NCBI GenBank assembly: GCA_050732635.1
Contig: JBOHRE010000008.1
Coordinates: 1 to 58,255, forward strand
Source of the DNA: JBOHRE01 sp050732635
GTDB lineage: Bacteria > Gemmatimonadota > Gemmatimonadetes > Longimicrobiales > RSA9
Direction: 5' to 3'
DNA: 58,255 bases
The notes under the pieces were generated by a model, which worked only from the letters and a program-made list of their open reading frames with translations, made no database searches and had not been told where the DNA came from. Positions 50,957 through 58,255 of the stretch are shown piece by piece; position 1 is the stretch's first letter; every line of letters starts with the position of its first letter. The translations under genes and the position numbers were made by a program.

Positions 50957-52426
50957 ATGTTCGAGACCAAGCCTATGGCGTCGCTGCAAGCCGAGGCGGA
51001 CTCCGGCGCGCTGCGACGCGTGCTCGGCCCGCTGGCTCTGACGACGCTCGGCGTCGGCGCCATCATTGGCGCCGGCATCTTCGTGTTGACCGGCCAAGCA
51101 GCGGCACAGTATGCCGGCCCCGCGATCGTGCTGTCGTTCCTGCTCGCCGCCGTGGCCTGCGGCCTGGCCGGACTCTGCTATGCCGAGTTCGCGAGCATGA
51201 TCCCCGTCGCCGGTAGCGCGTACACGTACGCGTACGCAACGCTCGGCGAGCTGATCGCGTGGATCATCGGCTGGGATCTGATCCTGGAGTACTCGCTCGG
51301 CGCCGCGACCGTCGCCGTCGGCTGGTCCGGGTACGTCATCAGCTTTCTGCACGACATCGGCATCGCGTTCCCGGCCGCGCTGGCGGCCGCGCCCGGAACC
51401 ATCGTAGCGAGTGTCGACGGCAGCACGGTCACCGCCGTGTTCAACCTGCCGGCCGCGCTGATCGTGCTCGCGGTATCGGCACTGCTCATCGTGGGCATTC
51501 GCGAGTCGGCGCGGGCGAACGCCGTGGTCGTCGTCATCAAGCTGCTCGTGATCCTGCTGTTCATCGGCTTCGGCACGCAGTACATCCTGTCGGACAACTG
51601 GGCGCCGTTCATTCCCGACAACACCGGCACCTTTGGTCAGTATGGCTGGAGCGGCGTGGTGCGCGGCGCCGGCGTCATCTTTTTCGCCTATATCGGCTTC
51701 GACGCCGTTTCCACCGCGGCGCAGGAGGCGCGCAACCCGCAACGCGACATGCCGATCGGCATCCTTGCGTCACTCGTGATTTGCACGGTGCTGTACGTGC
51801 TGGTCGCGCTGGTGCTGACCGGTATCGTGCCGTTCGATCGGCTCAACGTCGCGGATCCGATCGCAGTCGGCATCAATGCCACGGGCGCGACATGGCTGAG
51901 GCCGATCATCAAGCTCGGCGCGATTGCCGGGCTGTCGAGCGTCGTGCTGGTCCTGCTGCTCGCGCAACCGCGGATCTTCTACACGATGAGCCGTGACGGG
52001 CTGCTGCCGCCGATCTTCTCTCGCGTGCACGCGCGCTTCAAGACACCGTACGTCACCACGGCCCTGACCGGCGCCGTGGTCGCCGTCGCCGCCGGTCTCT
52101 TCCCCATCGGCGTACTGGGGGAGCTGGTGTCGATCGGCACGCTGTTCGCCTTCGTCATCGTCTGTCTCGGCGTGCTGGTGCTGCGACGCACAGCGCCGCA
52201 CCTCGAGCGGCCGTTTCGGGTGCCGTTCACGCCGGCCGTGCCGCTGCTCGGCGCGGCGTTCTGCCTCTACCTCATGGCGAGCCTGCCGGTGGCGACCTGG
52301 ACCCGCCTCGCCCTTTGGCTCGCCACCGGCATGCTGATCTACCTGCTCTACGGCCGCCGCCGCGCCGCGCGCGTGCGCGCGGGCGAGCGGGCGATGCGCT
52401 GGCCTGCGACGCACACCGGAGCATAG
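50957..52426 (+). CDS. APC-family amino acid permease (cationic type)
   Basis: A 489-residue inner-membrane transporter with 12 or more hydrophobic segments. The first helix carries the substrate-binding GVGAIIGAGIFVLTG. AGLCYAEFASMIPVAGSAYTYAYATLGEL, read as CYAEFASMIPVAGSAYTYAY, and FFAYIGFDAVSTAAQEARNP are hallmarks of the CAT (cationic amino acid) subgroup. The longer C-terminus with extra helices fits the same group. It would take up amino acids with protons or Na+. It is monocistronic as far as I can see. Confidence 0.94.
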   Translation: MFETKPMASLQAEADSGALRRVLGPLALTTLGVGAIIGAGIFVLTGQAAAQYAGPAIVLSFLLAAVACGLAGLCYAEFASMIPVAGSAYTYAYATLGELIAWIIGWDLILEYSLGAATVAVGWSGYVISFLHDIGIAFPAALAAAPGTIVASVDGSTVTAVFNLPAALIVLAVSALLIVGIRESARANAVVVVIKLLVILLFIGFGTQYILSDNWAPFIPDNTGTFGQYGWSGVVRGAGVIFFAYIGFDAVSTAAQEARNPQRDMPIGILASLVICTVLYVLVALVLTGIVPFDRLNVADPIAVGINATGATWLRPIIKLGAIAGLSSVVLVLLLAQPRIFYTMSRDGLLPPIFSRVHARFKTPYVTTALTGAVVAVAAGLFPIGVLGELVSIGTLFAFVIVCLGVLVLRRTAPHLERPFRVPFTPAVPLLGAAFCLYLMASLPVATWTRLALWLATGMLIYLLYGRRRAARVRAGERAMRWPATHTGA

Positions 52427-52466
52427 GTTGGGGCGGTCCCGCGGATCGCCGGAGAACAGTCAAGCG

Positions 52467-53519
52467 ATGCGTTCACGAACAGAGGGCCGCGGCGCCGCCG
52501 AAGGCTGGAGCCAGCGGCGCGCCCCGCTGGCCACGGCCGATGACCATGTCGCTGCGCCGGAGCAGCGGGAGGCGGCGCCGAATCCCGGCGTGCCGTTCGA
52601 GCCGGGCTGGGTTCGCGACATTCGTGTGAATCGCAGCGCGGTGGAGCGGCGCGCGGCCACACTGGGCACGCGGCGCTCCATCAAGAAGGAGTGGCAGGCG
52701 GCGTGGCTGCTGCGGGCGGTCACGTGCATGGACCTGACCACGCTGTCCGGGGATGATACGCCGGGCACGGTCCGGCGCCTCTGCGCCAAGGCACGCCAAC
52801 CGGTCTCGCCCGAGCTGTTGGCCGCGCTCGGTGTGGCAGCCCTGCCGATCCGGGTCGCGGCTGTTTGCGTCTATCACGTCTTCGTCGAAGTCGCCGTCGA
52901 CGCGCTGCGCGGCTCGGGCATCCCGGTGGCGGCCGTGTCGACCGGGTTTCCGGCCGGGCTCAGTCCGCTCGCACAACGCCTGGCCGAGATCCGTGCGTCC
53001 GTCGAGGCCGGAGCGGAGGAGATCGACGTCGTCATCACCCGCGCCCACGTCCTGACCGGCGCCTGGGAATCGCTGTACGACGAGGTGCGCCGCTTCCGCG
53101 AGGCGGCGGGCGGCGCACACCTGAAGACGATCCTGGCGACCGGCGAGCTGGCGACGCTGCGCAATGTGGCGCGCGCCAGCACCGTCTGCATGATGGCGGG
53201 CGCCGACTTCATCAAGACGTCGACGGGCAAGGAGTCGGTGAATGCGACGCTGCCAGTCGGCGTCGTGATGACCCGCGCCATCCGGGATTACCGGGAGCGC
53301 ACCGGCCATACGGTCGGCTTCAAGCCCGCCGGCGGCATCCGCACGGCCAAGCAGGCGCTCGAATGGCTGATCCTGATGAAGGAGGAGCTGGGGCCGGCCT
53401 GGCTGGCGCCCGCCCGCTTCCGCTTCGGCGCCAGCTCACTGCTCGCCGATATCGAGCGGCAGCTCGAGCACCACGCGACCGGCCGTTATTCTGCCTTCCA
53501 CCGTCACCCGATGGCGTGA
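52467..53519 (+). CDS. deoC: Deoxyribose-phosphate aldolase
   Basis: A 350-residue class I aldolase. The first 45 residues are an unusual low-complexity extension. The TIM-barrel core has CMDLTTLSGDDTPG (Asp89), VCVYHVFVEVAVDAL, VSTGFPAG, the first Lys in HLKTILATGEL (K220) and the Schiff-base Lys in ADFIKTSTGKES (K250), then VGFKPAGGIRTAKQAL. The extension and length match the longer, eukaryote-like DERA type. It cleaves 2-deoxyribose-5-phosphate to acetaldehyde and glyceraldehyde-3-phosphate. The aldehyde dehydrogenase gene begins 1 base after its stop. Confidence 0.95.
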   Translation: MRSRTEGRGAAEGWSQRRAPLATADDHVAAPEQREAAPNPGVPFEPGWVRDIRVNRSAVERRAATLGTRRSIKKEWQAAWLLRAVTCMDLTTLSGDDTPGTVRRLCAKARQPVSPELLAALGVAALPIRVAAVCVYHVFVEVAVDALRGSGIPVAAVSTGFPAGLSPLAQRLAEIRASVEAGAEEIDVVITRAHVLTGAWESLYDEVRRFREAAGGAHLKTILATGELATLRNVARASTVCMMAGADFIKTSTGKESVNATLPVGVVMTRAIRDYRERTGHTVGFKPAGGIRTAKQALEWLILMKEELGPAWLAPARFRFGASSLLADIERQLEHHATGRYSAFHRHPMA

Positions 53520-53520
53520 C

Positions 53521-55926
53521 ATGAACATTGCCGAGATCTTCGAGACCATGACGTACGGCCCGGCGCCGGAGAGCGCCGCCGATGCCGAGCGCTGGCTCGA
53601 GGCGCACGAACGCGCCTTCGGCCTGTTCATCGACGGCGACTGGCGCGAGCCGGAATCGGGCGAGCACTTCGACAGCATCAACCCGGCGAACTCGAAGCCG
53701 CTCGCACGGATCGCGCAGTCCGGCCCCGGCGATATCGACGCCGCCGTGCGCGCCGCCCGCCGCGCGCTGCCGGCATGGCGCGGACTCGATGGCCACGCCC
53801 GTGCACGCTGGCTGTACGCCATCGCGCGCCAGGTGCAGAAGCACGCCCGGCTGTTCGCCGTGCTCGAATCGCTCGACAACGGCAAGCCGATCCGTGAGTC
53901 GCGCGACATCGACATCCCGCTCGTGGCCCGGCACTTCTACCACCACGCCGGCTGGGCCCAGCTCGTCGACCGCGAGCTGCCGGATTACCGGCCGATCGGC
54001 GTCATCGGCCAGATCATCCCGTGGAACTTCCCGTTGCTCATGCTGGCCTGGAAGATCGCGCCCGCGCTCGCCACCGGGAACACAGTGGTGCTGAAACCCG
54101 CCGAGTTCACGTCCTTGACGGCGCTGCTGTTCGCCGAGATCTGCCGCGAGATCGGCTTGCCCGCGGGCGTGGTCAACATCGTAACCGGCGATGGGCGCAC
54201 GGGTGAGCTCATCGTGCGCCACGACGACATCGACAAGATCGCGTTCACTGGCTCGACCGAGGTCGGCCGGCTGATCCGCACGGCGACCGCAGGCACTGGC
54301 AAGAAGCTGTCGCTCGAGCTGGGCGGCAAGTCGCCGTTCATCGTGTTCGACGACGCCGATCTCGATAGTGTCGTCGAGGGCGTCGTCGATGCGATCTGGT
54401 TCAACCAGGGGCAGGTGTGCTGCGCGGGCTCACGCATCCTGGCGCAGGAGGGCGTCGCCGAGCGCCTGATCGACAAGCTGAAGGCCCGCATGGAGACACT
54501 CCGCGTCGGCGACCCGCTCGACAAGGGCGTCGACATCGGCGCCATCATCGCACCGATTCAGCTCGAGAAGATCGAGCGGCTGGTGCGCCAGGGCATCGAC
54601 GAAGGCGCCCGCGTCTGGCAGCCCTCCTGGAGCTGCCCGACGGAAGGCTGCTTCTATCCGCCTACGCTGTTCACCGATGTCGCACCCGCTGCGACGATTG
54701 CACAGGTCGAGATCTTCGGACCGGTTGTCGTGCTCATGACGTTCCGCACCCCGGTCGAAGCCGTCGCGCTCGCCAACAACACCCGCTACGGCCTGGCCGC
54801 CAGCATCTGGACCGAGAACATCAACCTCGCCCTGGACGTGGCCCCGAAGGTCAAGGCCGGCACCGTCTGGGTGAACTGTACCAACGTCTTCGATGCGGCA
54901 GCCGGCTTCGGCGGCTACCGCGAGAGCGGCTTCGGCCGCGAGGGCGGCCGCGAAGGACTCCTCGGGTACCTGGTGCCGGTGTGGGAGGCGGAGGCGAAGC
55001 AGGAGACCGAGCCGGAGCCCGAGCGCGTGCTCGACGACGCCGATGCGCTGGCCGTCGGCGCGGTAGTGGATGGCTCACGGGGCATCGATCGCACGCCGAA
55101 GCTGTACATCGGCGGCACCCAGACCCGCCCTGATCAGGGCTATACCATGGTCGTCCGCGATGCCAAGGGCCGCGTCATCGGTGAAGTCCCGCGCGGCAAC
55201 CGCAAGGACATCCGCAATGCCGTCGAAGCGGCGCACGCCGCGCGCGCGTGGGCCAGCGCCACTGCACACACGCGTGCACAGGTGCTCTACTACCTGGCCG
55301 AGAATCTGGCTACACGCGCACGCGAATTCGCCGAGCGCATCGCGCTCGTCACCGGCGACTCCGGCCGCACCGCCACCAAAGAGGTCGAGCGCTCGATCCG
55401 CCGCATCTACACCTATGCCGCATGGGCCGACAAATGGGATGGCTTCGTGCACCATACCCCGTTCCGCAACATCACGCTGGCTATGCCCGAGCCGGTCGGC
55501 GTGCTCGGCATCTGCTGCCCCACCGGACACCCGTTGCTCGCACTCGTCTCGACGGTCATGCCCGCTATCGCGCTGGGCAATCGCGTCGTCGTCGTGCCAT
55601 CCAGCTCCGCGCCGCTGATCGCGACCGACCTGTACCAGGTCCTCGACACCTCCGACCTGCCCGGGGGCGTCGTCAACATCGTGACCGGCCACCGGCGCGA
55701 GCTCGCCACCGCACTCGCCGCCCACGATGACGTCGACGCCATGTGGTACTTCGGCGATCACGCCGGCAGCGGCGAAGTCGAGCGTCTCGCCGCCGGCAAC
55801 ATGAAGCGAACCTGGGTCAGCTACGGCAAGCGCTTTCCCTGGACCGACGCCGCGCTCGGCGAAGGCGAGGTCTTCCTGCGCCACGCGACGGAGATCAAGA
55901 ATGTGTGGGTGCCGTATGGGGAGTGA
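53521..55926 (+). CDS. ALDH16-type two-domain aldehyde dehydrogenase
   Basis: An 801-residue protein with two aldehyde dehydrogenase domains in tandem. The first (about 35-490) is complete: IIPWNFPLLML, LELGGKSPFI with the general-base Glu266, and FNQGQVCCAGSR with the catalytic Cys300. The second (about 520-800; LYIGGTQTRPDQGY, GICCPTGHPLLALVS, MPAIALGNRVVVVPS) lacks the GQxC active-site loop and is probably structural. This arrangement defines the ALDH16 family. Following deoC directly, it is placed to oxidise the acetaldehyde released by DeoC; that pairing is inference. Confidence 0.95.
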   Translation: MNIAEIFETMTYGPAPESAADAERWLEAHERAFGLFIDGDWREPESGEHFDSINPANSKPLARIAQSGPGDIDAAVRAARRALPAWRGLDGHARARWLYAIARQVQKHARLFAVLESLDNGKPIRESRDIDIPLVARHFYHHAGWAQLVDRELPDYRPIGVIGQIIPWNFPLLMLAWKIAPALATGNTVVLKPAEFTSLTALLFAEICREIGLPAGVVNIVTGDGRTGELIVRHDDIDKIAFTGSTEVGRLIRTATAGTGKKLSLELGGKSPFIVFDDADLDSVVEGVVDAIWFNQGQVCCAGSRILAQEGVAERLIDKLKARMETLRVGDPLDKGVDIGAIIAPIQLEKIERLVRQGIDEGARVWQPSWSCPTEGCFYPPTLFTDVAPAATIAQVEIFGPVVVLMTFRTPVEAVALANNTRYGLAASIWTENINLALDVAPKVKAGTVWVNCTNVFDAAAGFGGYRESGFGREGGREGLLGYLVPVWEAEAKQETEPEPERVLDDADALAVGAVVDGSRGIDRTPKLYIGGTQTRPDQGYTMVVRDAKGRVIGEVPRGNRKDIRNAVEAAHAARAWASATAHTRAQVLYYLAENLATRAREFAERIALVTGDSGRTATKEVERSIRRIYTYAAWADKWDGFVHHTPFRNITLAMPEPVGVLGICCPTGHPLLALVSTVMPAIALGNRVVVVPSSSAPLIATDLYQVLDTSDLPGGVVNIVTGHRRELATALAAHDDVDAMWYFGDHAGSGEVERLAAGNMKRTWVSYGKRFPWTDAALGEGEVFLRHATEIKNVWVPYGE

Positions 55927-55927
55927 G

Positions 55928-56010
55928 GGTGGTTGGTGGTTGGTGGTTGGTGGTTGGTGGTTGGTGGTTGGTGGTTGGTGGTTGATGGTTGATGGTTGAT
56001 GGTTGATGGT
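55928..56010. repeat. Left heptamer array: 7x GGTTGGT then 4x GGTTGAT
   Basis: A tandem array with exact 7-base periodicity begins 2 bases after the ALDH stop. There are seven GGTTGGT units (55,931-55,979), then four GGTTGAT units (55,980-56,007) and a final GGT. The change from GGT to GAT occurs once. It is the left boundary of the four-helix-bundle element; the GATGG of the last units supplies ATG codons in frame with that gene. Confidence 0.95.
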
Positions 56011-56041
56011 GGCGCTTCGCGCTATTGGCTCGCCCATTGGC

Positions 56042-56497
56042 ATGCACCACCCATCGCGCGTGACCATTGGACGCCGCGGGTACAAGGATCTTCGCGTTTG
56101 GCAGGAAGCGTTCGCCCTGGCCGAGCTGTGTTATGACGCGACTGACGTGTTTCCCCGATCCGAGATGTTCTCGCTGGCAGCGCAAGTGCGGCGAGCGGCG
56201 ATTTCCGTTCCCGCCAACGTTGCGGAGGGCGCGCAACGGCGTGGGCGAGGCGAATTCATATTTCATGTATCGGTTGCGCTCGGCTCGATCGGCGAGCTGG
56301 AAACCCTGATCATGCTCGCGCGGAGCCGAGACTATATTCCGGCCGAAGCGGCGGAGGGGCTGCTCGATCGCTGCGGCCGGGTCGGCCGTATGCTGAAGCA
56401 GCTCGAGCGCAGCTTGGTCAGGCGTAGGAAACAGGAGCGGGCGCATATGGCAGCGCCGCCGCGAGGCGGCACCCGGCGAAGCCGGCCAAGGCCGTAG
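56042..56497 (+). CDS. Four-helix-bundle protein (S23/IVS family)
   Basis: A 151-residue protein of the family first known from 23S rRNA intervening sequences (S23) and related to the DGR accessory protein Avd. It opens with the hallmark YKDLRVWQEAFALAELCYDA. FPRSEMFSLAAQVRRAAISV, PANVAEGAQRRGRGEF and GSIGELETLIMLARSRDYI follow, the four helices of the bundle. The basic C-terminal tail (RRRKQERAHMAAPPRGGTRR) would suit RNA binding. The start is uncertain: ATG 56,042 suits the fold, but ATGs inside the left array are in frame. It is enclosed by inverted heptamer arrays, so the unit looks like a discrete element. No rRNA gene is near. Confidence 0.85.
   Translation: MHHPSRVTIGRRGYKDLRVWQEAFALAELCYDATDVFPRSEMFSLAAQVRRAAISVPANVAEGAQRRGRGEFIFHVSVALGSIGELETLIMLARSRDYIPAEAAEGLLDRCGRVGRMLKQLERSLVRRRKQERAHMAAPPRGGTRRSRPRP
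56455..56493 (+). other. Consecutive small hairpins at the 3' end of the four-helix gene
   Basis: GCCGCC-GCGA-GGCGGC (56,455-56,470, a GNRA-type loop), CCGGC-GAA-GCCGG (56,473-56,485) and GGCC-AA-GGCC (56,484-56,493; shares two bases with the second, so they would alternate) lie within the last codons and just before the right array. In RNA they would form a compact structured tail. Confidence 0.6.
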
Positions 56498-56502
56498 AAC
56501 CC

Positions 56503-56551
56503 ATCAACCATCAACCATCAACCATCAACCATCGCCACCAACCACGACCCA
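56503..56551. repeat. Right heptamer array, inverted (4x ATCAACC plus diverged units)
   Basis: Four exact ATCAACC units (56,503-56,530), the reverse complement of the four GGTTGAT units on the left, are followed by ATCGCC, ACCAACC and ACGACCC, diverged units that match the GGTTGGT type. The two arrays face each other across the four-helix-bundle gene, so their transcript could pair in a long stem. The right array is shorter than the left by several units. Confidence 0.9.
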
Positions 56552-56632
56552 CCAAGCGACAGCCACTAACCACCACCACCCGCCTTAGCACGGGCAACCC
56601 GCTGGCATAGCCGTTGCGCCCCAGCCCGTTTC

Positions 56633-57538
56633 GTGAGGCATCGATTGCAGCGCATCGCGGAGACACTGCGACAGGCCGCGCGAGGCGCACGCGAGGACGG
56701 CATCACGGGTGAGGCGGCGAAGGTCGCGTTTTACTTCTTCCTCTCCTTCTTTCCCATCATCCTCGCGCTGCTCGCGTTCACCGGACTTTTCGGCGGCGAC
56801 GCCGCGTTCGTCTGGATCATGGACCAGATCGCGGCGGCGGTACCGCCGGAGACGGAGGATTTCCTGGCGCGCTTCGTCGCGGAGATCGCGTACGAGAGCC
56901 GCCCGGACGTGCTCTCGGTCGGACTCGTGCTCACGTTGTGGACCGCGTCGAATGTGTTCGCCGCGCTCGCAGACGGCCTGAATACCATGTACGATATCGA
57001 CGAAACGCGGCCGTGGCTCAGGAAGCGCGGGCTGGCGCTGCTGATCTTCGCGGCCGCGGTGATCTTGCTGCTGGGCGGCGCCACGGCAATCGTCGCAGGT
57101 CCGGAGATCGCGAGCGCCCTGCGTCTGGCGCCGGTCTGGACGGTGATGCGCTGGCCGGCCATTTTCGGCGGCCTCGTCGCCCTGCACTGGCTGGTCTATT
57201 ACTTCCTGCCGAACCGGGATCAGGACGGCGTCAAATTCGACGTGTTCCTCGGCGCGTTGGCGGGTAGCACCGTCCTGATCCTGGGCACTGCGCTGTTCCG
57301 CATTTATGTCGCGAACTTCGGCAGCTATAGCGATACCTATGGCTTCGTCGGCGCGATCATCGTGCTGCTGCTCTGGCTCTACCTTGCTGCGCTGGCTATC
57401 CTGTTCGGCGGCGAGGTGGCGGCCGTGCTCGAGGGTCTACGCACCGAAGCAGCGGATCGGCACGGAGCGGCGGAGGCCGGTTCATACCGGCCGCCGCCAG
57501 CGGACGCGGGACGGCGTGGCACACGTCAGGGAGCATGA
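56633..57538 (+). CDS. YihY/BrkB-family inner-membrane protein
   Basis: A 301-residue membrane protein with about six hydrophobic segments. The family hallmarks AAKVAFYFFLSFFPIILALLAF, LTLWTASNVFAALADGLNTMYDI, and the C-terminal FGSYSDTYGFVGAIIVLLLWLYLAALAILFGGEV are all present, given here in their recognisable parts. The role of the family is not established (once called RNase BN in error). A GTG start at 56,633 is used. The C-terminal tail is disordered. It overlaps the downstream gene. Confidence 0.92.
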   Translation: MRHRLQRIAETLRQAARGAREDGITGEAAKVAFYFFLSFFPIILALLAFTGLFGGDAAFVWIMDQIAAAVPPETEDFLARFVAEIAYESRPDVLSVGLVLTLWTASNVFAALADGLNTMYDIDETRPWLRKRGLALLIFAAAVILLLGGATAIVAGPEIASALRLAPVWTVMRWPAIFGGLVALHWLVYYFLPNRDQDGVKFDVFLGALAGSTVLILGTALFRIYVANFGSYSDTYGFVGAIIVLLLWLYLAALAILFGGEVAAVLEGLRTEAADRHGAAEAGSYRPPPADAGRRGTRQGA

Positions 57539-57540
57539 TC

Positions 57541-58110
57541 ATGGGCGACATGCAACGCGCGCAGATGAGTGGATCCGGCACGATCGGCAACGCTGACGAG
57601 CCTCGGCCACGTACTGCCGAGGAGGCGCGACGCGAGATCGAGGCGACGCGCGAGCGGCTGGCGTCCACCTTCGATCGGCTCGGCCACCAGCTCGAGCAGA
57701 AGAAAGAGGAGATCCGTGAGAAGGCCGACGTGCTGAAACCGCTGCGCCACAAGGTCCGCGAGCTACCGTTACCCGCGCTCGCTATCGCATTCGGTGCAGG
57801 AGTACTGATCGGCCTACTGCGTCGCGGGCGTCGGGCCGACGCCGAGACCGAGTTCGTCGAACGCGAGCTCGCCCTCGAGAAGGGCGAGGAGGCCGTGGTC
57901 GACATGGAGGGGCGGCGGGTCTACACCTACGGCCAGCCGCATTCCTTTGCACATGAGCTGCGTAGCGTGTTCGCCCATCAGATCGGCAATGCGGTCGTCG
58001 GCGCCATTGCCGGCCTCATCAGTGCGAAGATCACGCGCCACGAGGACGCGTCCGAGGATGAGCCCGAGGACGAGCCGCGTGCCGGCACGGCGCGCGGACC
58101 ACTCTTCTGA
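57541..58110 (+). CDS. DUF3618-type membrane protein
   Basis: A 189-residue protein. Residues about 20-50 (TAEEARREIEATRERLASTF and the following coiled-coil) match the DUF3618 N-terminal motif. A coiled coil (LEQKKEEIREKADVLKPLRH), a short Gly-rich hydrophobic segment (LPALAIAFGAGVLIGLLRRG, about 78-97), and a second hydrophobic segment (GNAVVGAIAGLISAKI) follow. The acidic tail ends GTARGPLF. The family is small membrane-linked proteins of unknown role, often next to YihY- or phage-holin-like genes, as here. The ATG at 57,541 has GGGAG 7 bases upstream; the ATG at 57,535 overlaps the YihY stop. Confidence 0.75.
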   Translation: MGDMQRAQMSGSGTIGNADEPRPRTAEEARREIEATRERLASTFDRLGHQLEQKKEEIREKADVLKPLRHKVRELPLPALAIAFGAGVLIGLLRRGRRADAETEFVERELALEKGEEAVVDMEGRRVYTYGQPHSFAHELRSVFAHQIGNAVVGAIAGLISAKITRHEDASEDEPEDEPRAGTARGPLF

Positions 58111-58158
58111 CCTGCACTGCACGAATCTTTTCCCTGCACGCGGCGTACGACTCCATCA

Positions 58159-58255
58159 ATGGCGAAGCGAAAGAAGCGACCGGTCGCGATGAACAATAGT
58201 GAGGGCTCGGCCGGGGTGGTCCGCCCGGCCGCCGCGGGCGCACGCGCAGGCGCCG
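58159..58255 (+). CDS. Possible next gene, truncated by the window edge
   Basis: An ATG opens MAKRKKRPVAMNNSEGSAGV, followed by an Ala/Gly/Arg/Pro-rich stretch to the end of the window. The basic start is typical of many small or secreted proteins, but 32 codons do not allow identification. The upstream gene ends 48 bases before. Confidence 0.4.
   Translation, partial: MAKRKKRPVAMNNSEGSAGVVRPAAAGARAGA

Noticed and set aside
55928..56551. CRISPR array
   Set aside because: The repeat unit is 7 bases with no spacers, and no cas genes are nearby.
55928..56551. Diversity-generating retroelement
   Set aside because: The four-helix protein is related to Avd, but there is no reverse transcriptase and no template/variable repeat pair in the window.

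Overview
The window is high-GC, gene-dense bacterial chromosome with short gaps, many 4-8 nt gene overlaps and frequent GTG/TTG starts. An Mla/MCE lipid-transport operon and several lipoproteins indicate a Gram-negative envelope. MqnA indicates menaquinone made by the futalosine route. Together with the recF-dciA-gyrB order and several conserved genes of unknown function, this suggests Gemmatimonadota or a close relative. That assignment is inference from gene content; no rRNA or tRNA gene is visible. Most of the window looks like housekeeping chromosome, with no transposase, phage or CRISPR array.

Layout. 1-3,055: two divergent short-chain reductases and a bifunctional penicillin-binding protein. 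3,084-8,583: thioredoxin reductase, a soluble histidine kinase flanked by two related proteins of unknown function, a ferritin-like gene with a Fur-like palindrome upstream, and a ferredoxin/flavodoxin-NADP reductase. 8,641-12,643 (minus): lysC-asd-Nudix-AI-2E/PerM. 12,711-17,050: mqnA-mlaE-mlaF-mlaD, with a second MCE gene transcribed divergently. 17,086-21,146: rho with a promoter and C-rich leader, a phosphoribosyltransferase, a lipoprotein and an unusual G-rich repeat. 21,147-28,277 (minus): M16 peptidase, enoyl-CoA hydratase, recF, dciA, gyrB. 28,354-34,047: D-amino-acid-transaminase-like gene, ssb, small conserved genes, a ribbon-helix-helix gene with an operator-like palindrome, an NSS transporter and a remnant of a Ca2+/H+ exchanger. 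34,092-40,207 (minus): cytochrome c, cupredoxin, isopropylmalate-dehydrogenase-family enzyme, thiolase, a frameshifted slipin, a membrane protein and 3-hydroxyacyl-CoA dehydrogenase. 40,336-46,976 (minus): small protein, Tat-exported asparaginase, PBP2, two TPR proteins and a zinc-ribbon protein. 47,183-58,255 (plus): hydantoinase B, two alpha/beta hydrolases, an amino-acid permease, deoC, a two-domain ALDH16-type aldehyde dehydrogenase, a four-helix-bundle gene between inverted heptamer arrays, a YihY membrane protein and a DUF3618-type protein.

The strongest candidate for an undescribed system is at 55,928-56,551. A small S23/IVS-type four-helix-bundle protein sits between tandem 7-mer arrays (GGTTGGT/GGTTGAT on the left, the reverse complement on the right), with consecutive small hairpins at the 3' end of its ORF. 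A gene-less piece of the same array lies 35 kb away at 20,211-20,234. Secondary items are the kinase flanked by paralogues (4,256-6,985), the triplicated G-rich repeat before gyrB, the slipin frameshift, the Fur-like box, and the deoC-ALDH16 pair.
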